Shown here in pieces: positions 47,580 to 56,500 of a stretch of DNA of 64,000 nt. A program made the position numbers and the translations under genes. The notes beneath the pieces are model-generated. The model ran no database searches. It was given only the letters and a program-made list of their open reading frames with translations, and was not told the DNA's origin. The stretch's first letter is position 1, and every line of letters begins with the position of its first letter. Source of the stretch: Pectobacterium parmentieri (GTDB lineage Bacteria > Pseudomonadota > Gammaproteobacteria > Enterobacterales > Enterobacteriaceae); the NCBI RefSeq assembly GCF_001742145.1, contig NZ_CP015749.1:310001-374000 (forward strand), written 5' to 3'.

Positions 47580-47620
47580 CTCCTGACGGGTTTTCTATCA
47601 CATAGAAAGCCCTTCAGGAG
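47580..47620. terminator. Long hairpin downstream of the island integrase
   Basis: CTCCTGACGGG pairs imperfectly with CCCTTCAGGAG; inside, TTCTAT pairs with ATAGAA. It is the counterpart of 40612-40652. Confidence 0.6.
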
Positions 47621-47637
47621 CCAACAAGCGCAGCGCG

Positions 47638-48897
47638 TTAGCCAGCCGTATAACTTCGTGCATAAATATACGGCGCGACATATCCTTCACGGTTGATGTC
47701 CAGATAGTCCGACCACCACTGCATCATTTCGATTCTGGCTTCCAGATGCTCCGCTTTGTGCACGTAGGCAGCCCGCACGCCGTTGCGTTCTTTGTGACTC
47801 ATCTGCCGCTCAATGGCATCCTTTGACCAGCGTCCGGACTCGTTCAGGGCGCTACAGGCCATGGTTCTGAAACCATGCCCGCAGACTTCGGTTTTGGTGT
47901 CGTAGCCAATCACGCGCAGCGCCTTGTTGATGGTGTTTTCACTCATCGGCTTGTTCAGTGTATGTGCGCCGGGAAAAACGAAGACCGATTCGCCGGAAAT
48001 CACCTGAATCTGTTTCAGCAGGGCGACCGCCTGCCGTGACAGCGGCACCAGATGTTCATCCTTCATTTTTGCGCCACGCTCTGAGAATCGCACGCCGTTT
48101 ACCGCTTCACGTTGGGCGGGCACGCTCCAGATATGCGCTTTCAGATTGAATTCATCCCAGCGGGCAAAACGGAGTTCACTGGAGCGCAGAAAAACGTGCA
48201 GATTCAGCTCCAGCGCCAGACAGGTCAGCATCCGGCCTTTGTAGTTCTCCATCTTCGCCAGCAGTTCAGGCAGGCGTTTCAGCGGCAGGGCGGGGTGATG
48301 TTGGGTCACGACCGGGGTCACGACACCGTCCAAATCGTAAGCCGGATTATATTTGATGACGCCCTGCTGCACGGCGTGGCGCATAATTTTAGTCAGATGC
48401 TGGCGCACTCGTCCGGCGACGTCATGCACGCCTTTATCGTCAATCGCCTTAACCAACTGCGCAAGATGGCGGGTTTCAACCTGAGCAATATCCATCGCGC
48501 CAATCATGGGGAAAACGTAGCGTTTCAGACAGGTGAGGATTTTATCGGCGTGCGCGTCCGACCAGAGTTTAAGGCTGCTGGTGTGCCACGCCATCGCGAC
48601 AGACTGAAAGGTGCGGGATTCCTCAACGGCGGGGTTGTTCGATTTACGAAGCTGAGAAGGGCTGAGTCCAGACGCCAGCAACTTACGTGCTGCATCGCGC
48701 TTTTCGCGGGCTTCTGCCAGTGTGATTTGAGGATAGGGGCCGAAGGCCAGACGGTTTTCCTTACCGCCGAAGCGATAGCGGAAATACCATAACTTAGCGC
48801 CGCTGGTAGATACCGTGAGGTACAGGCCTTGCGAATCAGTGAGCTTATAAGATTTTGCGAGAGGTTTCGCAGATCGGACTTTGCTGTCAGTTAACAT
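47638..48897 (-). CDS. Tyrosine integrase of the tRNA-Phe island
   Basis: The 419-residue P4-type integrase has an N-terminal DUF4102 domain (MLTDSKVRSAKPLAKSYKL) and a recombinase domain with HVFLRSSELRFARW (R), CGHGFRTMACSALNESG (H, R), QMSHKERNGVRAAY (H) and AAYVHKAEHL (Y). ATG at 48897 with GGAG upstream gives the family start. It sits 162 bases from the tRNA-Phe 3' end, the usual place for the integrase of an island inserted there. It is about 40 per cent or less similar by eye to the tRNA-Thr integrase, so the two are distinct. Confidence 0.9.
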   Translation of the reverse strand: MLTDSKVRSAKPLAKSYKLTDSQGLYLTVSTSGAKLWYFRYRFGGKENRLAFGPYPQITLAEAREKRDAARKLLASGLSPSQLRKSNNPAVEESRTFQSVAMAWHTSSLKLWSDAHADKILTCLKRYVFPMIGAMDIAQVETRHLAQLVKAIDDKGVHDVAGRVRQHLTKIMRHAVQQGVIKYNPAYDLDGVVTPVVTQHHPALPLKRLPELLAKMENYKGRMLTCLALELNLHVFLRSSELRFARWDEFNLKAHIWSVPAQREAVNGVRFSERGAKMKDEHLVPLSRQAVALLKQIQVISGESVFVFPGAHTLNKPMSENTINKALRVIGYDTKTEVCGHGFRTMACSALNESGRWSKDAIERQMSHKERNGVRAAYVHKAEHLEARIEMMQWWSDYLDINREGYVAPYIYARSYTAG

Positions 48898-49057
48898 ATG
48901 AGGGTCACTCCCGTTCATCGAACTGAATGACCCGCAATCTGACCCACAAATTCCCCGATACGAAGGGATAAATCAAAACGCATCGGAAAAGATTTTTACG
49001 CCAACTTATTGAATCGCAACAATATAGGGATTGATAAGGAAGCATAAAAAAGGAAAG

Positions 49058-49078
49058 GTGGTGCCCGGACTCGGAATC
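49058..49078. other. Right attachment site (tRNA-Phe 3' end)
   Basis: GTGGTGCCCGGACTCGGAATC includes the tRNA 3' end and CCA. It matches 41287-41306 and, more weakly, 41125-41141. Confidence 0.7.
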
Positions 49079-49134
49079 GAACCAAGGACACGAGGATTTT
49101 CAATCCTCTGCTCTACCGACTGAGCTATCCGGGC
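49059..49134 (-). tRNA. pheV: tRNA-Phe (anticodon GAA)
   Basis: The 76-base minus-strand sequence folds as a cloverleaf: GCCCGGA pairs with TCCGGGC, and the CCA is gene-encoded (TGG at 49059-49061). The anticodon loop is TTGAAAA (GAA) and the T loop is TTCGATT. It neighbours speC as pheV does in E. coli, a well-known island insertion site. Confidence 0.95.
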
Positions 49135-49144
49135 AACGGGGCGC

Positions 49145-49173
49145 ATTAAACCGTATTGGCTGCGTGGCGTCAA
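49145..49173 (-). promoter_or_regulatory. Promoter of tRNA-Phe
   Basis: On the minus strand TTGACG (-35) and TTTAAT (-10) are spaced by 17 bases. A GC-rich discriminator (GCGCCCC) follows, as in stringently controlled stable RNA promoters. It starts about 10 bases before the tRNA. Confidence 0.8.
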
Positions 49174-49449
49174 CGGGTTTCTGTCACAAAGCGGAGCGTC
49201 TGCGCTATTTTCAGGCAATTGTATTATTTGCTAGCCGATTTCTGACGATCCTTTCAGCACACTTAGTGTGGTAATGTTTCTTTCTGATACGCGCGGTATG
49301 TTTCGTTGCACTTTTTACCGCGTTGAGCGCAGGCTGCATTGTTGAATTTGGTGAAGAATAATGCCACTATTGCGCGGTTTTTTAACGTCTCGTTCACCTG
49401 AACGCCCCTTTAAGCGTAGTTAGCGTATAGCTAAAAGAGGATCGCCGAT
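49174..49449. other. Upstream region of speC, left part
   Basis: About 280 bases show no supported gene. They probably hold divergent promoters for tRNA-Phe and the speC leader. Confidence 0.4.
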
Positions 49450-49581
49450 ATGTCAGATTCATTGCTAATGGTGCAGAACGCCCGCGCCAGCTCGTTGATG
49501 ACGTCGCTGCGTGTTTCTTCTTATCACCACTGCGCGGTTTACTTTTCTTCCTGTCGATTATCCCCCTTCACCATGCGGTGA
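49450..49581 (+). CDS. Possible leader ORF upstream of speC
   Basis: A 43-codon frame starts with ATG behind GAGGA (MSDSLLMVQNARAS...) and ends SPFTMR. It lies 232 bases before speC. Ornithine decarboxylase genes can be controlled by leader peptides that sense ornithine or arginine (speFL in E. coli). This frame does not obviously match SpeFL, so its expression and role are only possible. Confidence 0.35.
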   Translation: MSDSLLMVQNARASSLMTSLRVSSYHHCAVYFSSCRLSPFTMR

Positions 49582-49812
49582 GGCGTTCGTTCGCTCGCTG
49601 TTAGGCATGAGTAAAAATAGAGTGCTGCTCTGCTTTTACTGATGTCTATCGGATGGTGCTGGCTCCAGTTTTTCCATTCTTAGCCTACAGTTTACCTGTA
49701 GGGATCATACGCTTGTCGTTATTGATTGGCATTGTGATTGGTCGGGATTGTTATCCCTGCACGGTGTCTTCCAGGCACGTCCACTTACCCTTAACCGTTT
49801 GGGTTTGGTTAC

Positions 49813-51966
49813 ATGAAACAGTTAAAAATTGCGGCAAATGCAGCGGTTGCCACCCGTTTAATCACAACGCGCGAGATTGTCGCGTTGAGTCAGACTGACT
49901 TCACCGATGTGGCGGCAGTTGTCGTCTCTATTGAAGAAGCCCGTAGCGGTATTTTATCGATATTGCAGCACACCGGTTTTAGCATTCCGGCGTTTGTCGA
50001 AGAGCCTGATGAAGATAAAGAGTCAGATGTTCTGCCTGCGGGCAGCGAATGGCTGATTCTCGATGATGAAGGTGAGCATGCCAGCGTGCTGGAACGTGCG
50101 GCGAAAGCCTATCAGGATGCGCTGCTGCCGCCGTTTTTCGATACGCTGACCAAGTACGTCAAAATGAAAAATACGACGTTTGCCTGCCCCGGACATCAGG
50201 GCGGTCAGTTCTTTCGTAAGCATCCGGCAGGGCGCCAGTTTTTTGAGTTTTACGGTGAGAACGTTTTCCGTTCGGATATCTGTAACGCTGACGTCAAACT
50301 GGGTGATTTGCTGATTCATGAAGGGGCGGCGAAGAAGGCACAGAAGCACGCTGCGCGGGTATTTAACGCTGATAAAACCTATTTTGTGTTGAACGGCACC
50401 TCCTCTGCGAACAAAGTGGTGACGAACGCGCTGCTGGCGCGTGGCGATCTGGTGCTGTTTGACCGTAACAACCATAAATCCAGCCATCACGGTGCGCTGA
50501 TTCAGGCAGGGGCGACGCCGGTCTATCTGGAAACTGTGCGCAATCCGTTCGGCTTTATCGGCGGTGTGGATGCGCACTGCTTTGATGAAGCCTATCTGCG
50601 TAAGCTGATTGCGGAAGTGGCGCCGGAACGTGCCAACGAGCAACGTCCGTTCCGTCTCGCGGTGATCCAACTCGGCACCTATGACGGCACGATTTATAAC
50701 GCGCGTCAGGTGGTCGATAGCATCGGGCACCTGTGTGACTACATCCTGTTTGACTCGGCCTGGGTTGGTTACGAGCAATTTATCCCGATGATGGAACAGT
50801 GCTCGCCGCTGTTGCTGGATCTGAACGAAAACGATCCGGGTATCTTCGTCACCCAGTCGGTGCATAAGCAGCAGGCGGGCTTCTCCCAAACTTCGCAGAT
50901 CCACAAAAAAGATACGCATATCAAAGGGCAGCGTCGTTTCTGTAACCATAAGCAACTGAATAACGCCTTTATGCTGCATGCGTCGACCAGCCCGTTTTAC
51001 CCGCTGTTCGCCGCGTTGGATGTCAATGCCAAAATGCACGAAGGGGCCAGCGGGCGTCGTATGTGGATGGATTGCGTGAAGCTGGGCATTGAAGCGCGTA
51101 AGCAACTGTTGACGCGCTGTTCGCTCATCAAACCGTTCGTACCCGTAACGGTGGGCGGTGCGCTCTGGCAGGATCACGATACGGAAACGATCGCGCAGGA
51201 CGTGCGTTTCTTCAATTTTGAGCCGGGCGAGAAATGGCACGCGTTTGAAGGATACGCAGAGGATCAGTATTTTATCGATCCCTGCAAATTGTTGCTGACT
51301 ACGCCGGGTATTGATGCGACTAGCGGCGATTACACCGAATTTGGTATTCCGGCGACGATCCTTGCCAACTATCTGCGTGAGCATGGAATTATCCCTGAAA
51401 AATGCGATATGAACTCGATTCTGTTCCTGCTAACGCCAGCGGAAGACGCTGTAAAAATGCAGGAACTGGTGAATGCGCTGGTGCATTTTGAAACGCTGAT
51501 TGCCCGTGATGCGCCGCTGAGTGAAGTGCTGCCCAGCCTGTATCAGAAATACAAAGAGCGTTACCGTGGTTACCGACTGCGTCGGTTGTGCCAGGAAATG
51601 CATGATTTTTACGCCCAGCACAATGTGAAAGATCTGCAAAAAGCGATGTTCCGCAAAACCGAGTTTCCGTCCGTGGTGATGTTGCCACAGGATGCCAACA
51701 GGGAATTTGTACGCGGGAATATTGAGCTTATTCCTATCGATGAAGCGGAAGGACGTATCGCGGCAGAAGGGGCATTGCCGTATCCACCGGGCGTACTGTG
51801 TGTGGTGCCTGGGGAAAGCTGGGGCGGGGCGGTACAGCGTTATTTTCTGGCGTTGGAAGATGGGATTAACCTGCTGCCCGGTTTTTCACCGGAATTGCAG
51901 GGGGTTTACAGCGTTGCGGAAGAAGATGGCAGCAAACGGCTGTACGGCTACGTAGTAGAAAAATAA
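49813..51966 (+). CDS. speC: Ornithine decarboxylase (constitutive type)
   Basis: The 717-residue PLP enzyme has a receiver-like wing domain (DFTDVAAVVVSIEEARSG), then the aminotransferase-fold core with TFACPGHQGGQFF. The PLP lysine lies in VTQSVHKQQAGFSQTSQ. It decarboxylates ornithine to putrescine. Length is close to E. coli SpeC (711) and position next to tRNA-Phe agrees with speC; similarity to the inducible SpeF is also high. No potE antiporter gene accompanies it, which favours SpeC. A long leader of about 230-360 bases suggests post-transcriptional control. Confidence 0.9.
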   Translation: MKQLKIAANAAVATRLITTREIVALSQTDFTDVAAVVVSIEEARSGILSILQHTGFSIPAFVEEPDEDKESDVLPAGSEWLILDDEGEHASVLERAAKAYQDALLPPFFDTLTKYVKMKNTTFACPGHQGGQFFRKHPAGRQFFEFYGENVFRSDICNADVKLGDLLIHEGAAKKAQKHAARVFNADKTYFVLNGTSSANKVVTNALLARGDLVLFDRNNHKSSHHGALIQAGATPVYLETVRNPFGFIGGVDAHCFDEAYLRKLIAEVAPERANEQRPFRLAVIQLGTYDGTIYNARQVVDSIGHLCDYILFDSAWVGYEQFIPMMEQCSPLLLDLNENDPGIFVTQSVHKQQAGFSQTSQIHKKDTHIKGQRRFCNHKQLNNAFMLHASTSPFYPLFAALDVNAKMHEGASGRRMWMDCVKLGIEARKQLLTRCSLIKPFVPVTVGGALWQDHDTETIAQDVRFFNFEPGEKWHAFEGYAEDQYFIDPCKLLLTTPGIDATSGDYTEFGIPATILANYLREHGIIPEKCDMNSILFLLTPAEDAVKMQELVNALVHFETLIARDAPLSEVLPSLYQKYKERYRGYRLRRLCQEMHDFYAQHNVKDLQKAMFRKTEFPSVVMLPQDANREFVRGNIELIPIDEAEGRIAAEGALPYPPGVLCVVPGESWGGAVQRYFLALEDGINLLPGFSPELQGVYSVAEEDGSKRLYGYVVEK

Positions 51967-51988
51967 CGATATCTCTCTTCAAATCAGG

Positions 51989-52020
51989 AATTCAGGCTCG
52001 GAAACGAGCCTGAATTTTTT
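51989..52020 (+). terminator. Terminator of speC
   Basis: A 12-bp stem (AATTCAGGCTCG / CGAGCCTGAATT) with a GAAA tetraloop runs into a T-tract, a strong Rho-independent terminator. Confidence 0.9.
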
Positions 52021-52057
52021 CTTTCTTAAAGCAAGATGATTTCTTACCGCAGGATCG

Positions 52058-53536
52058 CTAACGCAGGCTGGATCCCTGCTGATTGGCAAATTTCACCGCT
52101 TCACGCTGCTTTTTCAGCCCGCGCCAGCCGATGATCAACATGATTGTCAGCACTGGAATCGTTGCAATTGTCCAGGTGCCGTTCGGGTAATCAAACGCCA
52201 TTAGCCCTAACACACTGACTAAAAAAGCCAGCGTCAGCCATGATGTTACGGGCGCACCGGGCATTCTGAACGCAACTGGCTTGGCTTTCCCCTGACGAAT
52301 TGCTTTACGCAACTGCATCTGGCACAGAATGATGAATGCCCAGGAGCAGATAATACCGAGCGAGGCGATGTTCAGGACGATCTCAAACACCTGTGACGGC
52401 ACTACGTAGTTAAGCACCACACCGATAATGTGGATGCAGACCGTCACCAAAATACCGGTATAGGGTACGGACTGGTTGCTCATTTTCGACAGGAAGGCGG
52501 GCGCTGAGCCACCCAGCGACAGCGAGCGCAGAATGCGACCCGTCGAATAGAGACCGGAGTTCAGGCTGGACAGCGCGGCAGACAGCACCACGATATTCAT
52601 AATCGTGCCGATATAAGGAACGCCCAGTTTGCTGAAGAAGGTTACGAACGGGCTTTGTCCGGCCTGATACGCGTTCCACGGCAGTAGACAGACCAATAGC
52701 GCAACAGAACCGACGTAGAACAGACCGATACGCCAGATAACGCTGTTGACCGCTTTCGGCAGTATCTGTTCCGGATTTTTACATTCGCCCGCCGTGGTTC
52801 CGATGATTTCGATACCGGCAAAGGCAAATATCACCCCCTGAACCAACACCAGTGCGGGCAGAATGCCGTGTGGGAACAGGCCACCGTTATCGGTAATCAG
52901 ATGCAGGCCGGGCGTGTTGCCGTCTAGCGGGCTGCCGGTGCCAAGATAGACCGTGCCGACCACCAGAAAAATGGCGATGGCCGCGACCTTAATCAACGCG
53001 AACCAGAATTCCATTTCGGCAAACCACTTCACGCCAATCAGATTCATCAGCGTGACAATGGATAGCGCACTTAGCGCGAATAGCCACTGTGGTACATCGG
53101 CAAAGGTGCCCCAGTAGTGCATATAGAGTGCGACGGCAGTGATGTCGACAATCCCGGTCATCGCCCAGTTGAGGAAGTACATCCAGCCTGCCACGTAGGA
53201 GGCTTTTTCACCGAGAAACTCGCGCGAATACGAAACGAAGCTGCCGCTGGTGGGGCGATGAACGATCAGCTCGCCCAGCGCACGCAGGATGAAAAAAGAG
53301 AAAATGCCGCAAACCAGATAGACCAGCGCTAGTGCTGGCCCTGCCATTTGCAAACGCGCACCCGCGCCAAGAAACAGCCCGGTGCCGATGGAGCCGCCAA
53401 TCGCGATCATCTGTACGTGGCGGTTGCCCAGACTTTGGTGATAACCCTTTTCGTGGAGACGCTGCTGAGTGGTTTGATGTTCACTATGGGGGGAAGAATG
53501 TTGTGTCATTGATATTGATGTTTTCCTGTCTGTCAC
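52058..53536 (-). CDS. ansP: L-asparagine permease
   Basis: The 492-residue amino-acid/polyamine/organocation transporter has 12 predicted membrane segments. It shows the family motif IAIGGSIGTGLFLGAGARLQ near residue 45 and closely follows E. coli AnsP (SSGSFVSY-type region, GVIFAFAGIEIIGTTAGE). It imports asparagine through the inner membrane. The start is GTG at 53536 with AGGA 6 bases upstream; ATG at 53509 is an alternative. It is convergent with speC. Confidence 0.9.
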   Translation of the reverse strand: MTDRKTSISMTQHSSPHSEHQTTQQRLHEKGYHQSLGNRHVQMIAIGGSIGTGLFLGAGARLQMAGPALALVYLVCGIFSFFILRALGELIVHRPTSGSFVSYSREFLGEKASYVAGWMYFLNWAMTGIVDITAVALYMHYWGTFADVPQWLFALSALSIVTLMNLIGVKWFAEMEFWFALIKVAAIAIFLVVGTVYLGTGSPLDGNTPGLHLITDNGGLFPHGILPALVLVQGVIFAFAGIEIIGTTAGECKNPEQILPKAVNSVIWRIGLFYVGSVALLVCLLPWNAYQAGQSPFVTFFSKLGVPYIGTIMNIVVLSAALSSLNSGLYSTGRILRSLSLGGSAPAFLSKMSNQSVPYTGILVTVCIHIIGVVLNYVVPSQVFEIVLNIASLGIICSWAFIILCQMQLRKAIRQGKAKPVAFRMPGAPVTSWLTLAFLVSVLGLMAFDYPNGTWTIATIPVLTIMLIIGWRGLKKQREAVKFANQQGSSLR

Positions 53537-53895
53537 GCATCCTGTGGTGACGTGTTCGCTATGATTATTTAAGAATCAAATGGTTATTTTTTACCTGCGG
53601 CGTTTTTTTATGTCGTACATCCCTGTACGCCACCCTTCGGGCCGTTGCTACGCAACGTTGAAAAACGCTCCCGGCGTTTTTTTATTTGTGCGCTGAGCGC
53701 GGTAAGTCGCATGGCCGAGAATAACGGCAGCGATGCTACCTTTTCCTGTGTTCTGTGGCAAAAAATGGAGAGAAGGAAAGTGTGTCAGAGCATGATGGCG
53801 TGTGGGATTGCAGTGCGTTAGACGGGAAACAAACTCAACTGCCCCGGGTACATGATGGATATCCGGGGTGGGATGAACAGCAAAAAAGTGACGAA
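53537..53895. other. Intergenic region with short inverted-repeat element
   Basis: GGCGTTTTTTTAT occurs twice in the same orientation around 53592 and 53670. Between them are GTACATCCCTGTAC and CGTTGCTACGCAACG, two palindromes. This looks like a small repeat insertion. Nothing else is recognised up to the SDR remnant. Confidence 0.4.
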
Positions 53896-54282
53896 TTATG
53901 CGCCGACGTCCGCGCGCGTTGGCCCTTGAAAATGTATTGCGTTGATATGGCAACTGCGCGGTTGCGTAAGCACAAAACGCATCGCTTCCCCTAATGCGCC
54001 TTCCAGCCATTGTGCGGCACTTAGCACGAGAACATCGACGGGCGTGTGGTCTTCCAGCAACTGTGCGGAAAAATCTCTGACTGAATCAGGATGGGCAATA
54101 TCGCACTGATAGGCGCGAGCTGTGCCACCTTCCCGATGAATGATGTCCACGCTGGCCTGTGCATCGGCCTGTTTGCGGGCGCAAAGATCGACTTTCACCC
54201 CTTCGCGAGCTAGCCAGACGGATACCGCTTGTCCAAAGTCGCGGCCACCGCCAGTGACAATCGCGCGTTTACCTTTCAGCAT
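53896..54282 (-). pseudogene. Short-chain dehydrogenase remnant, N-terminal half
   Basis: From ATG 54282 the frame reads MLKGKRAIVTGGGRDFGQAV, the NAD(P)-binding glycine motif of SDR enzymes, and later DVLVLSAAQWLEGAL. A normal SDR has about 250 residues with a YxxxK active site. Here the frame stops at 128 residues without that site, and the C-terminal part (SCHINAIHFQGPTRADVGA) has drifted away. It is likely broken. It lies beside the TetR gene in the same direction. Confidence 0.6.
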
Positions 54283-54358
54283 CATATGTTCCCCCAACGC
54301 CTATTCTTCTGTCCCTATGCATCCGACAACGTGGCGAGATGCTGCATCAATGCGTTCG

Positions 54359-54988
54359 TTATATTTTCGGCGAATCGGCCTGTGCGGCGTCTTCTTCTGC
54401 CTGTCGTAAAATGGCTTTGGCGACCCATTGCGTGACATCCTGAATGTTATCTTCTTCCAGATTCCAGATATCTTTCAGTACCAAGAAAACTTCGGAGCCA
54501 TAAATGAGCGATAAGGCGTAAATCACCCGCTGTTGTGCTTCCGGTGTGATCTTTCCTTCCAGCGGTTCGGTGGCGATCTTGAGCAGGCGTTTACGATTGC
54601 CGCGCGTCAGCGTATCGGAATGCAGTCGGTTAGAACGGCGGTCGGCCCACTGTTGAAGCGAAAGGTGCAGCGCTGCACGCAGCGCACCTTCATGCTCCAG
54701 CATCCTTGGGTAAGCAAAACGCAGCAATTCGGCAACGCGTTCGCTGGCATCCGGTTGTGTCGGGTGCCATGCAAGGATGGGACCAAGGCTTTCGCCCACA
54801 ACGGCCGATACTAACGCACTTTGCGTCGGAAAATAGCGGTATGCCGTCGCGCGTGAAAGCTGGGCCGCAGCGGCAACATCAGTAATGGAAGGGAATATAC
54901 CTTGATCGAACATATTCATGGCGGTATCGATCAGTAAACGACGGGTTTTCGCCCGTGTTGATGTCAGTTTTTCATCCTGTTCAATCAC
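54359..54988 (-). CDS. TetR-family transcriptional regulator
   Basis: The 209-residue protein has an N-terminal TetR helix-turn-helix (RRLLIDTAMNMFDQG, then ITDVAAAAQLSRATAYRYFP, about residues 17-54) and a helical ligand domain. It is divergent from the Tm-1-like operon, with symmetric repeats in the 288-bp gap. It is likely to repress that operon and itself. The ligand is unknown. Confidence 0.85.
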   Translation of the reverse strand: MIEQDEKLTSTRAKTRRLLIDTAMNMFDQGIFPSITDVAAAAQLSRATAYRYFPTQSALVSAVVGESLGPILAWHPTQPDASERVAELLRFAYPRMLEHEGALRAALHLSLQQWADRRSNRLHSDTLTRGNRKRLLKIATEPLEGKITPEAQQRVIYALSLIYGSEVFLVLKDIWNLEEDNIQDVTQWVAKAILRQAEEDAAQADSPKI

Positions 54989-55120
54989 ATAGACCTCATT
55001 GAATTTTCGGGCCGGAAGCTATCAGGCAGCACGGCGTTATCGCCTGAACTATAGCAAATTGAGCGATTCTTGTGCCACGTCAAGCTTTCTTACTGGTAGT
55101 GTGTAGTCATACATAACATT

Positions 55121-55180
55121 TTGAGACTTTTATCTCATTTGTTTATTTAATGATTTGCCTTTCTGATACTCAAGTCTCAA
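55121..55180. promoter_or_regulatory. Candidate operator of the TetR regulator
   Basis: TTGAGACTT (55121-55129) and AAGTCTCAA (55172-55180) are perfect inverted copies. The first is also part of TGAGA-6-TCTCA (55122-55137). Such repeats in the gap between a TetR gene and its divergent operon are likely binding sites. Confidence 0.45.
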
Positions 55181-55276
55181 TATGGCGATAAATTAATCTT
55201 TTCTATTTTTGTTTTCTTGTAATTGTTATTTATATCAATCTGTTAATTTTTTATCTGGCGATGGGAGGGATACCAA

Positions 55277-56485
55277 GTGGGAAGTGAAGTTGGCAGCGTT
55301 TATATTGCAAGTACAACGGATACTAAAGGAAAAGAACAGGTTTATGTCCGCGAGCTGATTGCCGCAACGGGCTTGAAAACTGTCACGGTCGATCTGTCAA
55401 CGCATTCGCGGATGTCGGATGCAACAGATATCAGCGCAGAAACGGTGGCATCTTACCACCCGCAAGGCGTATCGGCGGTATTTTGCCATGACCGAGGGCA
55501 GGCTATTAGCGCCATGGCCGTTGCATTCGAGCACTTCATGCTGTCCCGTGATGATATTGCTGGTGTGCTTGGGCTTGGTGGTTCCGGCGGTACGGCGCTG
55601 ATCACGCCCGCTATGCAGGCGTTACCAATTGGGATGCCGAAGCTGATGGTCTCAACGATGGCCTCCGGAGATATCTCCGGTTACATCGGCGCTAGCGATA
55701 TCAGCATGATGTATTCCGTCACCGATGTCGCAGGTCTGAACCGCATTTCCCGTCAGGTTCTTGGCAACGCTGCGCACCAGATTGCTGGAGCCGTGAAGTT
55801 TCATATTCAGGAACATCATGAAGATAAGCCCGCGATTGGCCTGACCATGTTTGGTGTCACGACGCCCTGTATTCAGGAAGCCAGCAAATTGCTGGAAGCG
55901 GAGTTTGACTGTCTGGTCTTCCACGCGACGGGTAGCGGCGGGAAAGCGATGGAAAAGCTGGTGGATAGCCATTTGCTCACTGGCGTGCTTGACCTCACCA
56001 CGACCGAAGTGTGTGATTTACTGTTTGATGGCGTGCTGGCCTGCGGGCCGGAACGATTTGATGCGATCGCCAATACGCGAGTGCCTTACGTGGCGTCCTG
56101 CGGTGCGCTGGACATGGTGAATTTTGGCTCTCCTGCCAGCGTGCCGGAGAAATACGCACATCGTCTGTTTTACAACCACAACGCACAGGTCACTCTGATG
56201 CGTACCACGATAGACGAAAACATCGCGATGGCACGCTGGATTGGGGAGAAGCTTAACCGCTGTGAGGGCGAGGTACGTTTTCTGATCCCGGAAGGCGGCT
56301 TCTCCGCATTGGATGCGCCGGATCAGGCATTCTGGCACCCCGAAGCACGTGCCGCGTTTATCAACACGCTGGAAAACGTCGTCCAGCAAACGGCAAGACG
56401 ACAGATCATTCGTCTGCCTTTCCATATTAACGATCCTTTATTTGCCCACGCGACTGTTGATGCGTTCAGGGCGTTACTGAAGTAA
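55277..56485 (+). CDS. Tm-1-like ATP-binding domain protein (UPF0261)
   Basis: The 402-residue protein belongs to the UPF0261/Tm-1-like family, with [18 protein letters not shown] at the start and [18 protein letters not shown] and [15 protein letters not shown] later. In plants the related N-terminal domain of tomato Tm-1 binds tobamovirus replication proteins. In bacteria the role is unknown. It starts with GTG after AGGGA; the downstream gene begins 15 bases after its stop. Plants and fungi can carry the two domains fused in one protein, which supports joint function here. Confidence 0.8.
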   Translation: MGSEVGSVYIASTTDTKGKEQVYVRELIAATGLKTVTVDLSTHSRMSDATDISAETVASYHPQGVSAVFCHDRGQAISAMAVAFEHFMLSRDDIAGVLGLGGSGGTALITPAMQALPIGMPKLMVSTMASGDISGYIGASDISMMYSVTDVAGLNRISRQVLGNAAHQIAGAVKFHIQEHHEDKPAIGLTMFGVTTPCIQEASKLLEAEFDCLVFHATGSGGKAMEKLVDSHLLTGVLDLTTTEVCDLLFDGVLACGPERFDAIANTRVPYVASCGALDMVNFGSPASVPEKYAHRLFYNHNAQVTLMRTTIDENIAMARWIGEKLNRCEGEVRFLIPEGGFSALDAPDQAFWHPEARAAFINTLENVVQQTARRQIIRLPFHINDPLFAHATVDAFRALLK

Positions 56486-56500
56486 AAGGGAGAAGGCATT

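Larger units (their letters stand above)
47519..49075. repeat. Direct repeat copy 2: intact integrase-plus-att module
   Basis: This segment is the intact counterpart of 40550-41141 in the same orientation. The pair flanks the CBASS cargo as direct repeats, so homologous recombination could delete the cargo. Confidence 0.85.

Noticed and set aside
48112..48792. 226-codon plus-strand frame inside the tRNA-Phe integrase
   Set aside because: It is antisense to an intact integrase with all catalytic motifs and lacks family resemblance.
49450..49581. Naming the leader ORF speFL
   Set aside because: The residues do not line up with the known SpeFL peptide; only position and length are suggestive.
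50023..51384. 453-codon frame on the minus strand inside speC
   Set aside because: It is a shadow of the strongly coding speC frame, is arginine- and histidine-rich, and matches no family.
53648..54010. 120-codon minus-strand frame beyond the SDR remnant
   Set aside because: Composition is not protein-like, no start signal is seen, and it overlaps the palindrome-rich intergenic sequence.
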